From Legionella busanensis (lineage in GTDB: Bacteria > Pseudomonadota > Gammaproteobacteria > Legionellales > Legionellaceae), in contig NZ_UGOD01000001.1 of the NCBI RefSeq assembly GCF_900461525.1, positions 2,759,001 through 2,823,000 of the forward strand: 64,000 nucleotides of DNA. The letters are read 5' to 3'. The notes under the pieces are model-generated. The model had not been told where the DNA came from. It worked only from the letters and a program-made list of their open reading frames with translations, and did not search any database. A program made the translations under genes and the position numbers. This document shows, one piece after another, positions 18,843 to 28,614 of this stretch. The first letter of the stretch is position 1; every line of letters begins with the position of its first letter.

Positions 18843-18854
18843 TAAGGGTAAATT

Positions 18855-19337
18855 TTGCTTAAAAAAGATTTTTGGAAAATTGGACTATGGATTCTTATTT
18901 ACGAAGGCATTGGCTTTTTGCTAGGACAGTTAACCAAAGTTAATATACAACCTTGGTATAATAAACTAATTAAATCAAATTTAACGCCACCCGCTATTAC
19001 CTTCAGTATAGTTTGGTCTTTACTCTATGCAATTTTAGCTATCGTCGGCTGGACTATTTGGCAAAATAAAAAAACTAACCCTGGTTCTGAGCAAAGAATT
19101 ATGTGGTACTTATATGTAGTACAAATGATAATGAATTGGTTATGGACGCCTATTTTTTTTCACTATCATTTATTGGGTTTTAGTTTAGTATGGATTACTG
19201 CATTAACTATTTTAAATTTAGTTCTCGGTTATAAACTAATAAATAAAAATAGCTTTATAGGCGTACTATTTACTCCCTACATTTTATGGTTATTTTTTGC
19301 CACATATTTAAATGCAGTAATCTATTGGTGGAATTAA
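18855..19337 (+). CDS. tspO: TspO/MBR family membrane protein
   Basis: This 160-residue protein has five membrane helices and the TspO signatures WYNKLIKSNLTPPAITFSIVWSLLY and MNWLWTPIFF (shown in part). Members bind tetrapyrroles and cholesterol-like ligands in the membrane and act in stress and porphyrin handling. The start is TTG: the AAGGG about 7 bases upstream and the immediate family similarity (LKKDFWKIGLWILIYEG) support it, and no better ATG exists. The ribosome binding site directly abuts the right end of the MITE-like element. Its stop converges on plaB with a 35-bp gap. Confidence 0.9.
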   Translation: MLKKDFWKIGLWILIYEGIGFLLGQLTKVNIQPWYNKLIKSNLTPPAITFSIVWSLLYAILAIVGWTIWQNKKTNPGSEQRIMWYLYVVQMIMNWLWTPIFFHYHLLGFSLVWITALTILNLVLGYKLINKNSFIGVLFTPYILWLFFATYLNAVIYWWN

Positions 19338-19372
19338 TTAACTTCTATGGATAAGTAAGCCATTCATAAATG

Positions 19373-20791
19373 TCAATCCACCTTTTGGCCAGTCGGTTTC
19401 CAGCTAATTTTTGTTGGCGTTAGATTATTAGTGATACGAGAAACTGTACTATCTACTCGTCGCTGCAGCATAATTTCAACCATGACTGTTTCATTGGAAT
19501 GTAGAATTTTGTTAATGTCAGCCAGTGAAGAATGAAAATCAAGTATTTTATAATAGGCAAGGGCTTGGTCACTTAATTCAGGATGTGCCTTAATACGAAA
19601 GCCAAGATTACCTTGCATTTTCGGCGTATTAATTCCAGTTTCCATAATATCGTAGTCAAGATAATAAGTTAGTTTGCCTCGATTGTATTGGTTTCGCTGG
19701 CGGTCTACGAAGAAACCGCTAGGAAGTGCATACTCACTATATTTAGGTCCAGCCGTTAGATAAAGCTCATAATCATCAAGATGATTGCCTCTGTCATCAA
19801 TAAGGCGAAATATAATCATTGAGTACCGATTGGTAATGTATTTGCGCTGATAGATAAGGGTATTTACAATTTCAGTATGCTCAATTTCTTGTGTTGCTTG
19901 CGTAAGTTTATCTAACTCTTTTGCTACTAAATGATAGGATGCTTGATTCCTTACTTGAAGGCAGCGCAAGAGCCATATTACAGTCGGATGAGTGGCGGCA
20001 TTAGCCATAGTAATACTACGAATAATGCCCATTTTCTTCCCGGAATGTGAGCACCCAGGCAGAACGCCAAAAGCCATTGGCTTTGTCCGGGTCAAATTAG
20101 TAACAACAAGATTCTCACCATTACTGCCCTCTTGATGTAGCTTTAATAGACTGTAATTCATATTTGCAGCAGTTACACGTACAATACCATCAGAGCCAAC
20201 TTCTCCAGTGTAAGAGTTAACAGCATCATAAAGTTGACGATCAATTTTTTGACCTGTAAGCACAAAGGCATAAATACCATTAGCCGTACAATCATAGTCA
20301 AGCCAACTTTCATTAAGTTGCCAACTCATATCGCTGCCAAGCTCAAGCCAATCAAGTACATGCTGGCCCGGTTCAATACCTTCAAAAAAACTTTTTATGC
20401 GGCCTAGTCGGGATTTACCAAGTTGAGCAAGTGCTGATCCGTGGTTAGCAGGCGCTAACATAATAAGATGACTTAAGGGACATTCGGCAAGATTATTTTT
20501 AAAATATAAATCCATCCACTTACGAATAACGGGGCCACCTGTAGAGTGAGTAATACAAGCAAAACACTCCCCTTCATGCAGCTTATCAATAATTTCATTA
20601 CGCACTGCATGATCAAAGGCACGTGCTATATCATCAACGGTTACTGTATCATTAAAGCTAATATAATGACCAAGATAGATATTGCCCACTTGAATATCAA
20701 GATTTTTGCTCTGACTTTCAAGCCATTGCGGAAGCTCTCCGTAAGTATTGGTATGCGTCACACTCCAACCATGAACGAAGATAACAATCAT
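19373..20791 (-). CDS. plaB: Phospholipase A/lysophospholipase PlaB
   Basis: This 472-residue alpha/beta hydrolase matches Legionella PlaB along its length. PlaB is the cell-associated, haemolytic phospholipase A that contributes to lung virulence in L. pneumophila. The nucleophile is Ser83 in the unusual THSTGGP motif. The catalytic Asp is in GSDGIVRV near residue 201, and the His is in CSHSGKK near residue 249. The C-terminal domain of about 170 residues (from EYI.NRYSMIIFRL) is the PlaB-specific part needed for oligomerisation and surface localisation. No signal peptide is seen, as known for PlaB. AAGGAAAG precedes the ATG. It is a strong genus marker. Confidence 0.95.
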   Translation of the reverse strand: MIVIFVHGWSVTHTNTYGELPQWLESQSKNLDIQVGNIYLGHYISFNDTVTVDDIARAFDHAVRNEIIDKLHEGECFACITHSTGGPVIRKWMDLYFKNNLAECPLSHLIMLAPANHGSALAQLGKSRLGRIKSFFEGIEPGQHVLDWLELGSDMSWQLNESWLDYDCTANGIYAFVLTGQKIDRQLYDAVNSYTGEVGSDGIVRVTAANMNYSLLKLHQEGSNGENLVVTNLTRTKPMAFGVLPGCSHSGKKMGIIRSITMANAATHPTVIWLLRCLQVRNQASYHLVAKELDKLTQATQEIEHTEIVNTLIYQRKYITNRYSMIIFRLIDDRGNHLDDYELYLTAGPKYSEYALPSGFFVDRQRNQYNRGKLTYYLDYDIMETGINTPKMQGNLGFRIKAHPELSDQALAYYKILDFHSSLADINKILHSNETVMVEIMLQRRVDSTVSRITNNLTPTKISWKPTGQKVD

Positions 20792-21082
20792 AACTTTCCT
20801 TAACTGATTAACGTTCCAAAGGTAATCGAAATAAATCGATGATTTTGGATTATTTTACAAGAATATAGCTAAGTCAAATTAAAAAATTGAGGCTGCTAAC
20901 CTTGATGCCTAATTAAATCTAGCTAATATTACCAACATCTATACATCCCTTTCCCAATAGAATTAGTTTCATAAATAATTATTAAATGTAATTAAAAATG
21001 AATTTAAAGTCGATTTGCAAATTATTAAATAATTTGTAACTATTTATGAACAAACAAGCGAATATTTAACCTTTAGGTGATC

Positions 21083-21574
21083 ATGATGCAAGGTCGGTCT
21101 AGTAAGATAAAAAGATTCATTACAAGTGCATGTTTATTGTTGCCCTTTACAAGTTTTGCTAATAGCGCATGCGACCGTTTAAATAACGATACCAAAATAT
21201 CAAGCTGGGCCTATCAAGTAATGCTACAAACTTATAACCTTAACTTTGTAAACCCTAATCAAGAAAAAGCGCAAGCTTATTTTACAAAATCAGCTTGGCT
21301 TAATTATAAAAAAGAGTTTAATTTAGATGCTATTATTAAGGAAATAGTGAATAAAAAGTTAGTTTCGAGTGTGGGTTTAAGCGACACACCTGTATTTTTA
21401 CAAAAAGACTCCTATAGCTGGACCGTGAGCTTACCCTTAATTATTAACTATCGAAACGCAGCAGTTCATCAAATAAAAAATATCAATATAGAACTAACTA
21501 TTGTTAAAGATATAAAATCAGATGATTGTTTAAAAGTTACCGCTATCCATAACGTACCTATATCTAAAAAGTAA
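21083..21574 (+). CDS. DotI/IcmL-like periplasmic protein
   Basis: This protein of about 163 residues begins with a signal peptide (RFITSACLLLPFTSFANSA). A domain of the DotI/IcmL C-terminal family follows: SSWAYQVMLQTYNLNFVN begins it, then a helix ending in FTKSAWLNY, and a strand with YSWTVSLPLIINY. In the Dot/Icm system DotI and DotJ are inner-membrane partners with such periplasmic domains. Stand-alone secreted paralogues are common in Legionella, and their role is unclear. The GTG at 21077 overlaps the AGGTGA ribosome binding site, so I took an ATG just after it. It is not next to other dot/icm genes. Confidence 0.8.
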   Translation: MMQGRSSKIKRFITSACLLLPFTSFANSACDRLNNDTKISSWAYQVMLQTYNLNFVNPNQEKAQAYFTKSAWLNYKKEFNLDAIIKEIVNKKLVSSVGLSDTPVFLQKDSYSWTVSLPLIINYRNAAVHQIKNINIELTIVKDIKSDDCLKVTAIHNVPISKK

Positions 21575-21818
21575 CTTAGCTAGCTTATGCTTAAGGATTA
21601 GCCATTCTAATTGGCAATACCTTCCTTGTTTAAACAGGCTAATGATAGCTGCTTTTATTTCTATAAAAAGATTATCACCAATTTTACGATCAATTGAATT
21701 TAAGTATTAGCGCTATACTTTCATTTGAAAGAACCGAAATATTTTTTCTAAATGATCCTATAATTTAAAGGTTATGGTCTAACCATAATTTATTAATTTT
21801 ATTGGGGAAATTGAATTA

Positions 21819-24179
21819 ATGAAAAAAAGGCCATCTTATAAGTATTTTTTAAGTAATTTTAATAGTCACCTTTTATACGAAAAAATTCGTGATGAACAAG
21901 TTCAATTTCTTTATAAACAACTATCCTACTTTATATTAATTGCTGAATGTCTAGCAGTTAGCGGCTTAGGTGTAACTTTATGGAATATAAGTAATCGTTC
22001 TTTAATTACAATTTGGCTTTTATACATGTATTTAACGTCAGAAATAGGTCGAGGTATTTTGCTTATATTTTATTATAAAAATAAAAAAAATTTTTCCTAT
22101 CAGTTTTGGTTAAATTGGTTTTGTTTTGGCGTTTTTTGTTCTGGACTTGGTTGGGGCTTTGTTAGCCTCTTTCTTTTACCGAATAAAGAAGGTATTCACC
22201 AAATTATTACCATTATGATCCTTTTTGGGATATTTACAGAATCCAATAATTTATATTCACCTGTTTTTGGCGTTTATGCATTTTTTCTCTCTTTGGCTTT
22301 TTTACCATTAACTACTTGGCTTTTCTTACAAGGTAATCTTTATAATTTATTAGGCCTGTTAAGTCTACTCTATCTGTGGGTAGTACTTAGTGCTGCCTAT
22401 AACCATCGAAATCTTCTTTTAACTTCATTAGACCAAAATGATAAAATTAAAGCAAAATCGAAAGAGCTTAAAAATTCACTTGCTATAACAAAAGCCATTT
22501 TAGAATCTACTGATGATGGAATCCTTGTTGTTAATTCTGATAATAGGATTGAATATTACAATCAAAGATTCCTAGAAATTTGGCAATTTACCCCAGAGTT
22601 TATTCAAACTCATACTCATGATGATACAGTAGCTAAAGCTGTAAAGCAGCTTGAAGATCCTGATTATTTCCGTAACAGACTTGAATATATTACTCAACAT
22701 CCACACCTAGATAGTTTTGATGAGTTAAATTTTGTAAACGGCAAACGATTTGAACGTTATGGTAAACCTCATAAATTAGAAAATAAAATTATTGGACGCG
22801 TATGGACTTTTCATGAAATTACAGAACGTAAAGAAATGGAAGAAAAACTAATATTTCAAGCAACTCATGATGATTTAACAGGGTTACCCAATAGAGCTCA
22901 ATTAACTAAAAGTCTTTACCAAGAGATAAAATATGCTAAACGATTTAATTTCTATTTAGCGGTTTTATTTATAGATCTCGATAATTTTAAAAGTATTAAC
23001 GATAATTTAGGTCATGAAGCGGGCGATGTTTTATTACGTCAGGTAGCCAAAAAATTAGTACTTAGTTTGCGTGAAACCGATACTGTCTTTCGCTTTGGTG
23101 GCGATGAATTTGTTATTTTTTGTTTAGTCCAACGATCGGATGAAATACCTGGCCTTGTTCAATATATCCATCATTGCTTACTAAATCCAGTTAAAATTGG
23201 TTTAAATAATGTTTTTATTACTGTAAGTATGGGAATAAGTATTTACCCTAAACACGGTAAATTACCATCAAGTCTTTTAAAAAAAGCAGATCTTGCGATG
23301 TACTGGGCAAAAAAACAAGGGCGAAATTCTTACGCTATTTATAGAAAAGAATTTAGTAAAGATTCCAAAAGACGATTAGCCCTTCTAAGTCAATTACATT
23401 TAGCCATTGAAAAAAAACAATTTTATTTGGTTTATCAGCCTATTATTAATCTAAATACTAGGAAAATTTGTTCTCTTGAAGTGCTTCTTCGCTGGGATCA
23501 TCCTAAGATGGGCCATATTTCGCCTTCAGAATTTATTCCTTTAGCAGAAGAAAACGGTTTAATAACCCAGATAGGTGAATGGGTATTAACAGAGGCATGT
23601 AAGCAAGCAAAAATTTGGCAAAAAAAAGGGCTTAAATTCATGCCGATTGCTGTAAATGTATCGGGTATTCAGATAAGTAATCCAACATTTCCTTACACAT
23701 TAGAGTATATTTTAAAAGAAAATAACTTAGATCCGAAATATTTAATTATTGAATTAACAGAAAGTACACTCATGGCCAATCAGGAAAATATACTCACGAC
23801 ACTAGATCAATTAAGAAAAATGAATATACAGATATCCATAGATGACTTCGGTACTGGGTATTCGAGTTTTGCGTATCTTAAAGATTTTTCAATTGATAAG
23901 ATAAAGATTGATAAAATATTTATTCGTGATTGTCCTAATAAAGCTAACTGCAATCCAATTATTAAAGCAATCGTTGCAATGGGAAAAAATTTAAATTTAA
24001 TAATTGTTGCTGAAGGTGTTGAAACAATAGAGCAATTAAATTTTTTAACAACATTACATTGTAATGAAATACAAGGCTTTCTTTATAGTCAGCCACTAAC
24101 TGCAGAAAAGATTCCTCAAATTATCAATATAGACTTAGATACCATACTAAAGAAAAAGGGATTAATAAATAAACAATAA
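21819..24179 (+). CDS. Membrane-anchored PAS-GGDEF-EAL cyclic-di-GMP enzyme
   Basis: This 786-residue protein has about six N-terminal membrane helices (residues about 30-205) and a PAS domain (about 220-335, ending ITERKEMEEK). A GGDEF domain follows with an intact RFGGDEF near residue 428 and an RETD inhibitory site five residues before it. The EAL domain has EVLLRW, ELTEST, DDFGTGYSS and EGVET. All key residues of both a diguanylate cyclase and a phosphodiesterase are present, so either or both activities are possible. It is convergent with a second cyclic-di-GMP gene. A GGGG-rich ribosome binding site precedes the ATG. Confidence 0.93.
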   Translation: MKKRPSYKYFLSNFNSHLLYEKIRDEQVQFLYKQLSYFILIAECLAVSGLGVTLWNISNRSLITIWLLYMYLTSEIGRGILLIFYYKNKKNFSYQFWLNWFCFGVFCSGLGWGFVSLFLLPNKEGIHQIITIMILFGIFTESNNLYSPVFGVYAFFLSLAFLPLTTWLFLQGNLYNLLGLLSLLYLWVVLSAAYNHRNLLLTSLDQNDKIKAKSKELKNSLAITKAILESTDDGILVVNSDNRIEYYNQRFLEIWQFTPEFIQTHTHDDTVAKAVKQLEDPDYFRNRLEYITQHPHLDSFDELNFVNGKRFERYGKPHKLENKIIGRVWTFHEITERKEMEEKLIFQATHDDLTGLPNRAQLTKSLYQEIKYAKRFNFYLAVLFIDLDNFKSINDNLGHEAGDVLLRQVAKKLVLSLRETDTVFRFGGDEFVIFCLVQRSDEIPGLVQYIHHCLLNPVKIGLNNVFITVSMGISIYPKHGKLPSSLLKKADLAMYWAKKQGRNSYAIYRKEFSKDSKRRLALLSQLHLAIEKKQFYLVYQPIINLNTRKICSLEVLLRWDHPKMGHISPSEFIPLAEENGLITQIGEWVLTEACKQAKIWQKKGLKFMPIAVNVSGIQISNPTFPYTLEYILKENNLDPKYLIIELTESTLMANQENILTTLDQLRKMNIQISIDDFGTGYSSFAYLKDFSIDKIKIDKIFIRDCPNKANCNPIIKAIVAMGKNLNLIIVAEGVETIEQLNFLTTLHCNEIQGFLYSQPLTAEKIPQIINIDLDTILKKKGLINKQ

Positions 24180-24247
24180 TGACTTAATCGCCTTGTTTAG
24201 TAAATTTCTGCTTAACCCAATGTTTTTATAAAGTCCTTAAATCTTAA

Positions 24248-25198
24248 TTATTTACTTTTTTTATCATCATACATTTTTGTATCAGCAAGCGAGAGCATCG
24301 TTTCTAACGTTTGATGTTCCTTTGGATTATACTGAATACTACCAACACTAAATTCAATTGAGTAACCTTGTGTGCTTATACATTTCAATGAGTCTTTTAA
24401 GCGTTGATTAATATTAGCTACATCTGCTGAATTTAAGCTAGAACAAAATACACAAAACTCATCGCCGCCTAAACGTGCAATCACATCATAACAGCGAAAG
24501 TTCTTAAGAAGGCAATTAGAGAAAGTTTTTAATACCTTATCACCTTCTGCATGCCCAAATTGATCATTAATGTGCTTAAATTTATCTAAATCAAAAAATA
24601 ATAAATTAAAAACTTGGTTTTCTCGTTGACATTTTTGAAATAAATAATTAGCTATTTTTAAAAAGCCACGCCGATTAGATAAGCCTGTTAATTCATCAGT
24701 AATAGCTAACTGTAATGATTCTAACTCCATTTCAACCATTTTAGCGAGGTCATAAACAACATGTTGATCAACGTCTTTTATAAGCCTTGGCTTGTCATCA
24801 ATTAAACAGATAACGCCCACATTACATTTGTTTATTTTCAAAGGGCAGCCTACATAAAATCTGAAATTGGGTTTGCCAACGACAAACGGATTATCATAAA
24901 AACGTTTATCTTTCATGGTGTCTTCAACAACCATAATTTCATCTGAAAGAATAACATGCCCACAGAATGATGTCTTTCGTACCGCCTCCTGGATTTCAAA
25001 CCCTTGCGTTGATTTCATCCATTGGCGTTCAGCTTCTAAAAAGGAAATGACAGCAATAGGAACATCAAAAAGCTTACAGGCAATACGAGTTACCCGATCA
25101 AAGCGCTCTTCTCGCTCTGTATCTAATATTTTTAATTTATAAAGTGTTGCTAAACGCTCAGCTTCATTTTCTGGGATTTCTGGCGGAATCATTGTCAT
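24248..25198 (-). CDS. GAF-GGDEF diguanylate cyclase
   Basis: This 316-residue soluble protein starts with a GAF sensor domain (about residues 20-155, with IAVISFLEAERQWMKS). A GGDEF domain follows, with RLGGDEF near residue 244 and an RCYD product-inhibition site five residues earlier. It should make cyclic-di-GMP and be feedback-inhibited. AAGGATA lies upstream; an ATG two codons in is better spaced than the first, so the true start may be 25192. It converges with the GGDEF-EAL gene, 68 bp from stop to stop, which suggests a small cyclic-di-GMP signalling locus. Confidence 0.93.
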   Translation of the reverse strand: MTMIPPEIPENEAERLATLYKLKILDTEREERFDRVTRIACKLFDVPIAVISFLEAERQWMKSTQGFEIQEAVRKTSFCGHVILSDEIMVVEDTMKDKRFYDNPFVVGKPNFRFYVGCPLKINKCNVGVICLIDDKPRLIKDVDQHVVYDLAKMVEMELESLQLAITDELTGLSNRRGFLKIANYLFQKCQRENQVFNLLFFDLDKFKHINDQFGHAEGDKVLKTFSNCLLKNFRCYDVIARLGGDEFCVFCSSLNSADVANINQRLKDSLKCISTQGYSIEFSVGSIQYNPKEHQTLETMLSLADTKMYDDKKSK

Positions 25199-25802
25199 TA
25201 TCCTTTTGAAAAATACATTTTAAAAGGCCATAAAGTACTCCTGTATTATTAGTATAAATCAATTAATTTTCATGTGCTTTCAAACTAGGGGAATTAGAAA
25301 TAAAACAAGAAAATTGGATAACCAAATCTATAAAGGCGGATTAGGGCTTAATAAGGTTGCTTAATTGTCTAATCAAGTTTTCTGCTATAACCCTAACAGC
25401 ATACTAAGATTATTAAACGCTTGGTATGCTAATCAGGTTTACTAATGACCATTTATTAATGAACTTTAATTATAAGCTGCACCATGAAATATCTTAAGCT
25501 AGCTAAACTTTAAAGAGAATCTAAAAGGAACACTTTTATATAAGGCCAACTCCTTAAGGAAAACAATTAGTATCATAGTTAGTAATTAAACAGCTAAATA
25601 TTCAAAATATTCTTCAAAATTTGATGTAAATTCAAATAAATAATATTAAATTTTGATAATTACTTTTATAAATATACACCAATAATTAACAGCTATAATT
25701 AACAAATATGTATTATTTACAGTACCGAACCTTATTAATTTTAATAAAATTTAAAGATTTAAAAGAGTTAATGAACCTTATTGTTATTTATATGGAGTAA
25801 TC
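25199..25802. other. 604-bp divergent intergenic region
   Basis: The region lies between the diguanylate cyclase start and the acyltransferase-like gene start. Apart from the palindrome at 25388-25440 it is AT-rich. I saw no open reading frame, RNA gene or clear promoter that I could defend. It must hold divergent promoters for both neighbours. Confidence 0.5.
25388..25440. repeat. Imperfect palindrome, about 21-bp arms
   Basis: AGCATACTAAG and CTTGGTATGCT pair at 10 of 11 positions around ATTATTAAACG. Pairing continues outward (TAACCCT with AGGTTTA) with one gap. It is in a divergent region with no gene end nearby, so it is not an ordinary terminator; it is a repeat or an operator-like site. 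Confidence 0.5.
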
Positions 25803-27104
25803 ATGGATAAATTCAATAGAAAAACATCTAGGAAGCTTGGATTTAATGAAGCGATAACTAAATGTATAGGTGAGCTAGGTGAAGGCCATTTAAATATTAT
25901 GGGTTTTGCATGCTTGCATGGGTTTTTTGATAAATCAATTTTTAGCGAAGCATTACAATTCGTTGTTAAAAAGCAGCCCCTACTACGCGCAAGGTTAGTT
26001 GAACGTGAGGGTGAAAACGATGAGTTTGAAATATTAGAAGAACTACCCGTTTTACCTGTAGAATATATTCCTTTAAACGAACCAATTAATATTAAGGATT
26101 TTATTGAAAAACAGCAACAAAGATTTATTCGATCAGAGCAGACGCCACTTTGGCGATGTGTGGTGCTTTATTCAGAAGAAAAAACTTTTATTTTTTCTAT
26201 TATTCATTATCTTATAACTGATGGCAAATCTTCTTTCTTTGTACTTTATGATACCTTAGCATTTTACGAAAAATTATATAGAAAGGAAAATATTGATATT
26301 AAAGCGTATGATTTATTACCTAATTTTGAACAAATTATTAATGTTAGCCAATTAGCTGAAATGCCTGATTTTTTTGCTAGCAATTTAATTGTGCCCAACC
26401 ATACTTTTGCTGCAAAAACTGAAAATCGCCTATCAAAACATATATTTGAAGAAATTTCAGAAGATATAGTAACAAAAATACAAGTACAATGTAACAAGAA
26501 TAATATAACCATTAATGCACTAATGTATGCTGCTTTATTCTTATCTTTAGATTATTCAAATTATGAACAAGAAGAAATAATTTTTGGAACTCCCATAGAT
26601 ATAAGAAATGAATGTATCCCTAAAGTTCCCTATGATTATTTAGGATGTTATAGAGCATTTGTACAAACCAAAATCAATATAAAGCAAAATGATATCTGGA
26701 AAATTGCAAAACAGTATAATAGTGATTTATGGGAATCAATCGAACAATTAAAAATTAACTTTGAAAAAGAATATAATAAAAAAAGTATCTATGAAGAATG
26801 GAATATGTACAAAGAATTAATTGAAAAGCAGGCAAAATCGGCTTTATATCTTCAATTAACTTTTTCAGGAAACTTATCCATAAATAATCCAAACCAACCT
26901 CTTAAATTAGTTTCTATGCATGGTGCAACTATACAAAAATTAGGCGTTACTTTAATTAATGTGCATATGTCTATTTTAAACGGAAAAATTTATTTTACTA
27001 TTTCTTTTAGCGAGCCTCTTATAATGGAAGAACAAATACTGCAAATCATTACTCGTTTTAAAGCATTACTCGTAAGGATTGCAGACGATAGTTCTAATTT
27101 ATAA
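25803..27104 (+). CDS. Condensation-domain/PapA-like acyltransferase with altered catalytic motif
   Basis: This 433-residue protein has the chloramphenicol-acetyltransferase/condensation-domain fold seen in PapA-type polyketide-associated acyltransferases. The N-terminal half has QPLLRARLVE, and the active-site motif HHxxxDG appears as HYLITDG (residues 135-141). The catalytic second His is thus Tyr136. The second half keeps the bridge region LIFGTPIDIRN-type and the final strand GKIYFTISFSE. GGAG upstream fixes the ATG. It is next to a MATE exporter and opposite a lipid-type polyketide synthase without thioesterase. A role in releasing or capturing that product is inferred, with the Tyr change as a caution. 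Confidence 0.75.
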   Translation: MDKFNRKTSRKLGFNEAITKCIGELGEGHLNIMGFACLHGFFDKSIFSEALQFVVKKQPLLRARLVEREGENDEFEILEELPVLPVEYIPLNEPINIKDFIEKQQQRFIRSEQTPLWRCVVLYSEEKTFIFSIIHYLITDGKSSFFVLYDTLAFYEKLYRKENIDIKAYDLLPNFEQIINVSQLAEMPDFFASNLIVPNHTFAAKTENRLSKHIFEEISEDIVTKIQVQCNKNNITINALMYAALFLSLDYSNYEQEEIIFGTPIDIRNECIPKVPYDYLGCYRAFVQTKINIKQNDIWKIAKQYNSDLWESIEQLKINFEKEYNKKSIYEEWNMYKELIEKQAKSALYLQLTFSGNLSINNPNQPLKLVSMHGATIQKLGVTLINVHMSILNGKIYFTISFSEPLIMEEQILQIITRFKALLVRIADDSSNL

Positions 27105-27252
27105 TTGTAGTTAGTGTCCTTATTATTGTTTAATCAAAAAGGATTTTTAAAATAGAAAATACTTTTTTCTGGTATATTTTCTTATAAAATTTTTTGGAAA
27201 TATACATTTATATTCGATAGTAAAAATTTAGTGCTCAAGGAAAATTATTTAT

Positions 27253-28614
27253 ATGATAACGCGCAGCAAGCCACATTCATTTAAAACGATTTTAAGTATT
27301 TCTATTCCAATAATTTTAGCGCAGATCATGATGGCCATGATCCCATTTTCAAGTATTTTATTAGTATCTTATTTGAGCCCAGAAATCTTTGCTGCCAGCA
27401 TGTTAATTTTTTCAACTCAATTAACAGCAATTACAATTTTTAACTCAATTTTTTTTTGTATCAGCGCTCTTGTTGGTCGTGTTGCAGGAGAGGAAATTAA
27501 TTCTTATAAAATTAGCATTATTTTTCAAGCAAGTATAATTTTAAATTTATTTTTTAGCCTTCTTGTCATCCTATTTTTTTTAAAGTTAAAATTTATACTG
27601 CTTTTTTTAGGACAGCCAAAACCATTGGTAACAATATGTGCAAACTATTTTTATATTTTTATATGGGTGGTTCCTATAAACGGTATTATAAATATTTTAT
27701 TTCAGATTACTATTGGAGTTTTTAAGCAAAAATTTGTATTTTTATTAAGTATTATTAATTTAATATTAACTATTATTTTAGGTTATATATTTATCTTTGG
27801 AAAACTTGGCTTTCAGCCTATGGGTATAAATGGCCTTGCCTGGGCTTTTTTAATTCAAGGCATAATAACCTTAGTTATATTTTTAGTATATATATCACTA
27901 AATACAGATTTTAAAAATTATTATTTGTTCAAGGTTAATTCACTAAAAAACCTTATTTTAGCAGGCTATAATATTTTAAAATTAGGGCTCCCTGTAAGCT
28001 TACAAATAAGTAATGAATTACTGTCTTTTTTTATACTCACAACGATGGTCAGCTGGCTAGGGCAACAATCTTTAATCGCAAACCAGGTGGTTATGCAGTA
28101 TTTATTTTTGATCATTATTCCTTTATTTGGTTTAAGTCAATCCAGTAGTATATTAGTTGGATATTTTTGGGGTAAAAAATGTTTAAATGAAATAAAAATA
28201 TATGGTAATAAAACTATTATATTAGGTATTATTTATACGTTAGTTATCTTGACAATATTTGTGACAATACCTAAACCTTTTATTAATATTTTTATTCATA
28301 ATTCTCATGAAAATACACCATTATATAAAATGATATCAACGGTATTAATAATAGTTATTGTGGGGCAATTATTCGATGGAGTTAGAAACATTGCAGCAGG
28401 TGGGCTAAGAGGATTAGAAGATACGGCCTACTCTATGTTTATCAGTGTCATTTGTATTTGGCCCATTGGGATAACGCTTGCTTACTTATTTGGTTTTATT
28501 TTTAATTGGGGACTCATAGGTATTAGTATCGCTAGTGGTATATCACTTTTAGTTGCTGCAATTTTAATATTTATTCGCTGGCAAAAGCTCTCTACAAAAC
28601 TAAAAACTCATTAA
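27253..28614 (+). CDS. MATE family exporter
   Basis: This 453-residue inner-membrane protein has twelve hydrophobic helices and the two-fold MATE layout, including the LGFQPMGINGLAWA loop typical of the family between the sixth and seventh helices. MATE proteins extrude cationic or hydrophobic compounds using Na+ or H+. It follows the acyltransferase-like gene on the same strand, 148 bp downstream. It converges on the large synthase gene, so export of the synthase product is a reasonable but unproven idea. AAGGA lies upstream of the ATG. Confidence 0.85.
   Translation: MITRSKPHSFKTILSISIPIILAQIMMAMIPFSSILLVSYLSPEIFAASMLIFSTQLTAITIFNSIFFCISALVGRVAGEEINSYKISIIFQASIILNLFFSLLVILFFLKLKFILLFLGQPKPLVTICANYFYIFIWVVPINGIINILFQITIGVFKQKFVFLLSIINLILTIILGYIFIFGKLGFQPMGINGLAWAFLIQGIITLVIFLVYISLNTDFKNYYLFKVNSLKNLILAGYNILKLGLPVSLQISNELLSFFILTTMVSWLGQQSLIANQVVMQYLFLIIIPLFGLSQSSSILVGYFWGKKCLNEIKIYGNKTIILGIIYTLVILTIFVTIPKPFINIFIHNSHENTPLYKMISTVLIIVIVGQLFDGVRNIAAGGLRGLEDTAYSMFISVICIWPIGITLAYLFGFIFNWGLIGISIASGISLLVAAILIFIRWQKLSTKLKTH

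Noticed and set aside
25803-28614. Reading the acyltransferase and MATE genes as a nonribosomal peptide cluster
   Set aside because: There is no adenylation domain for amino acids and no peptidyl carrier besides the PKS carriers; the adenylating domain present has FAAL features.
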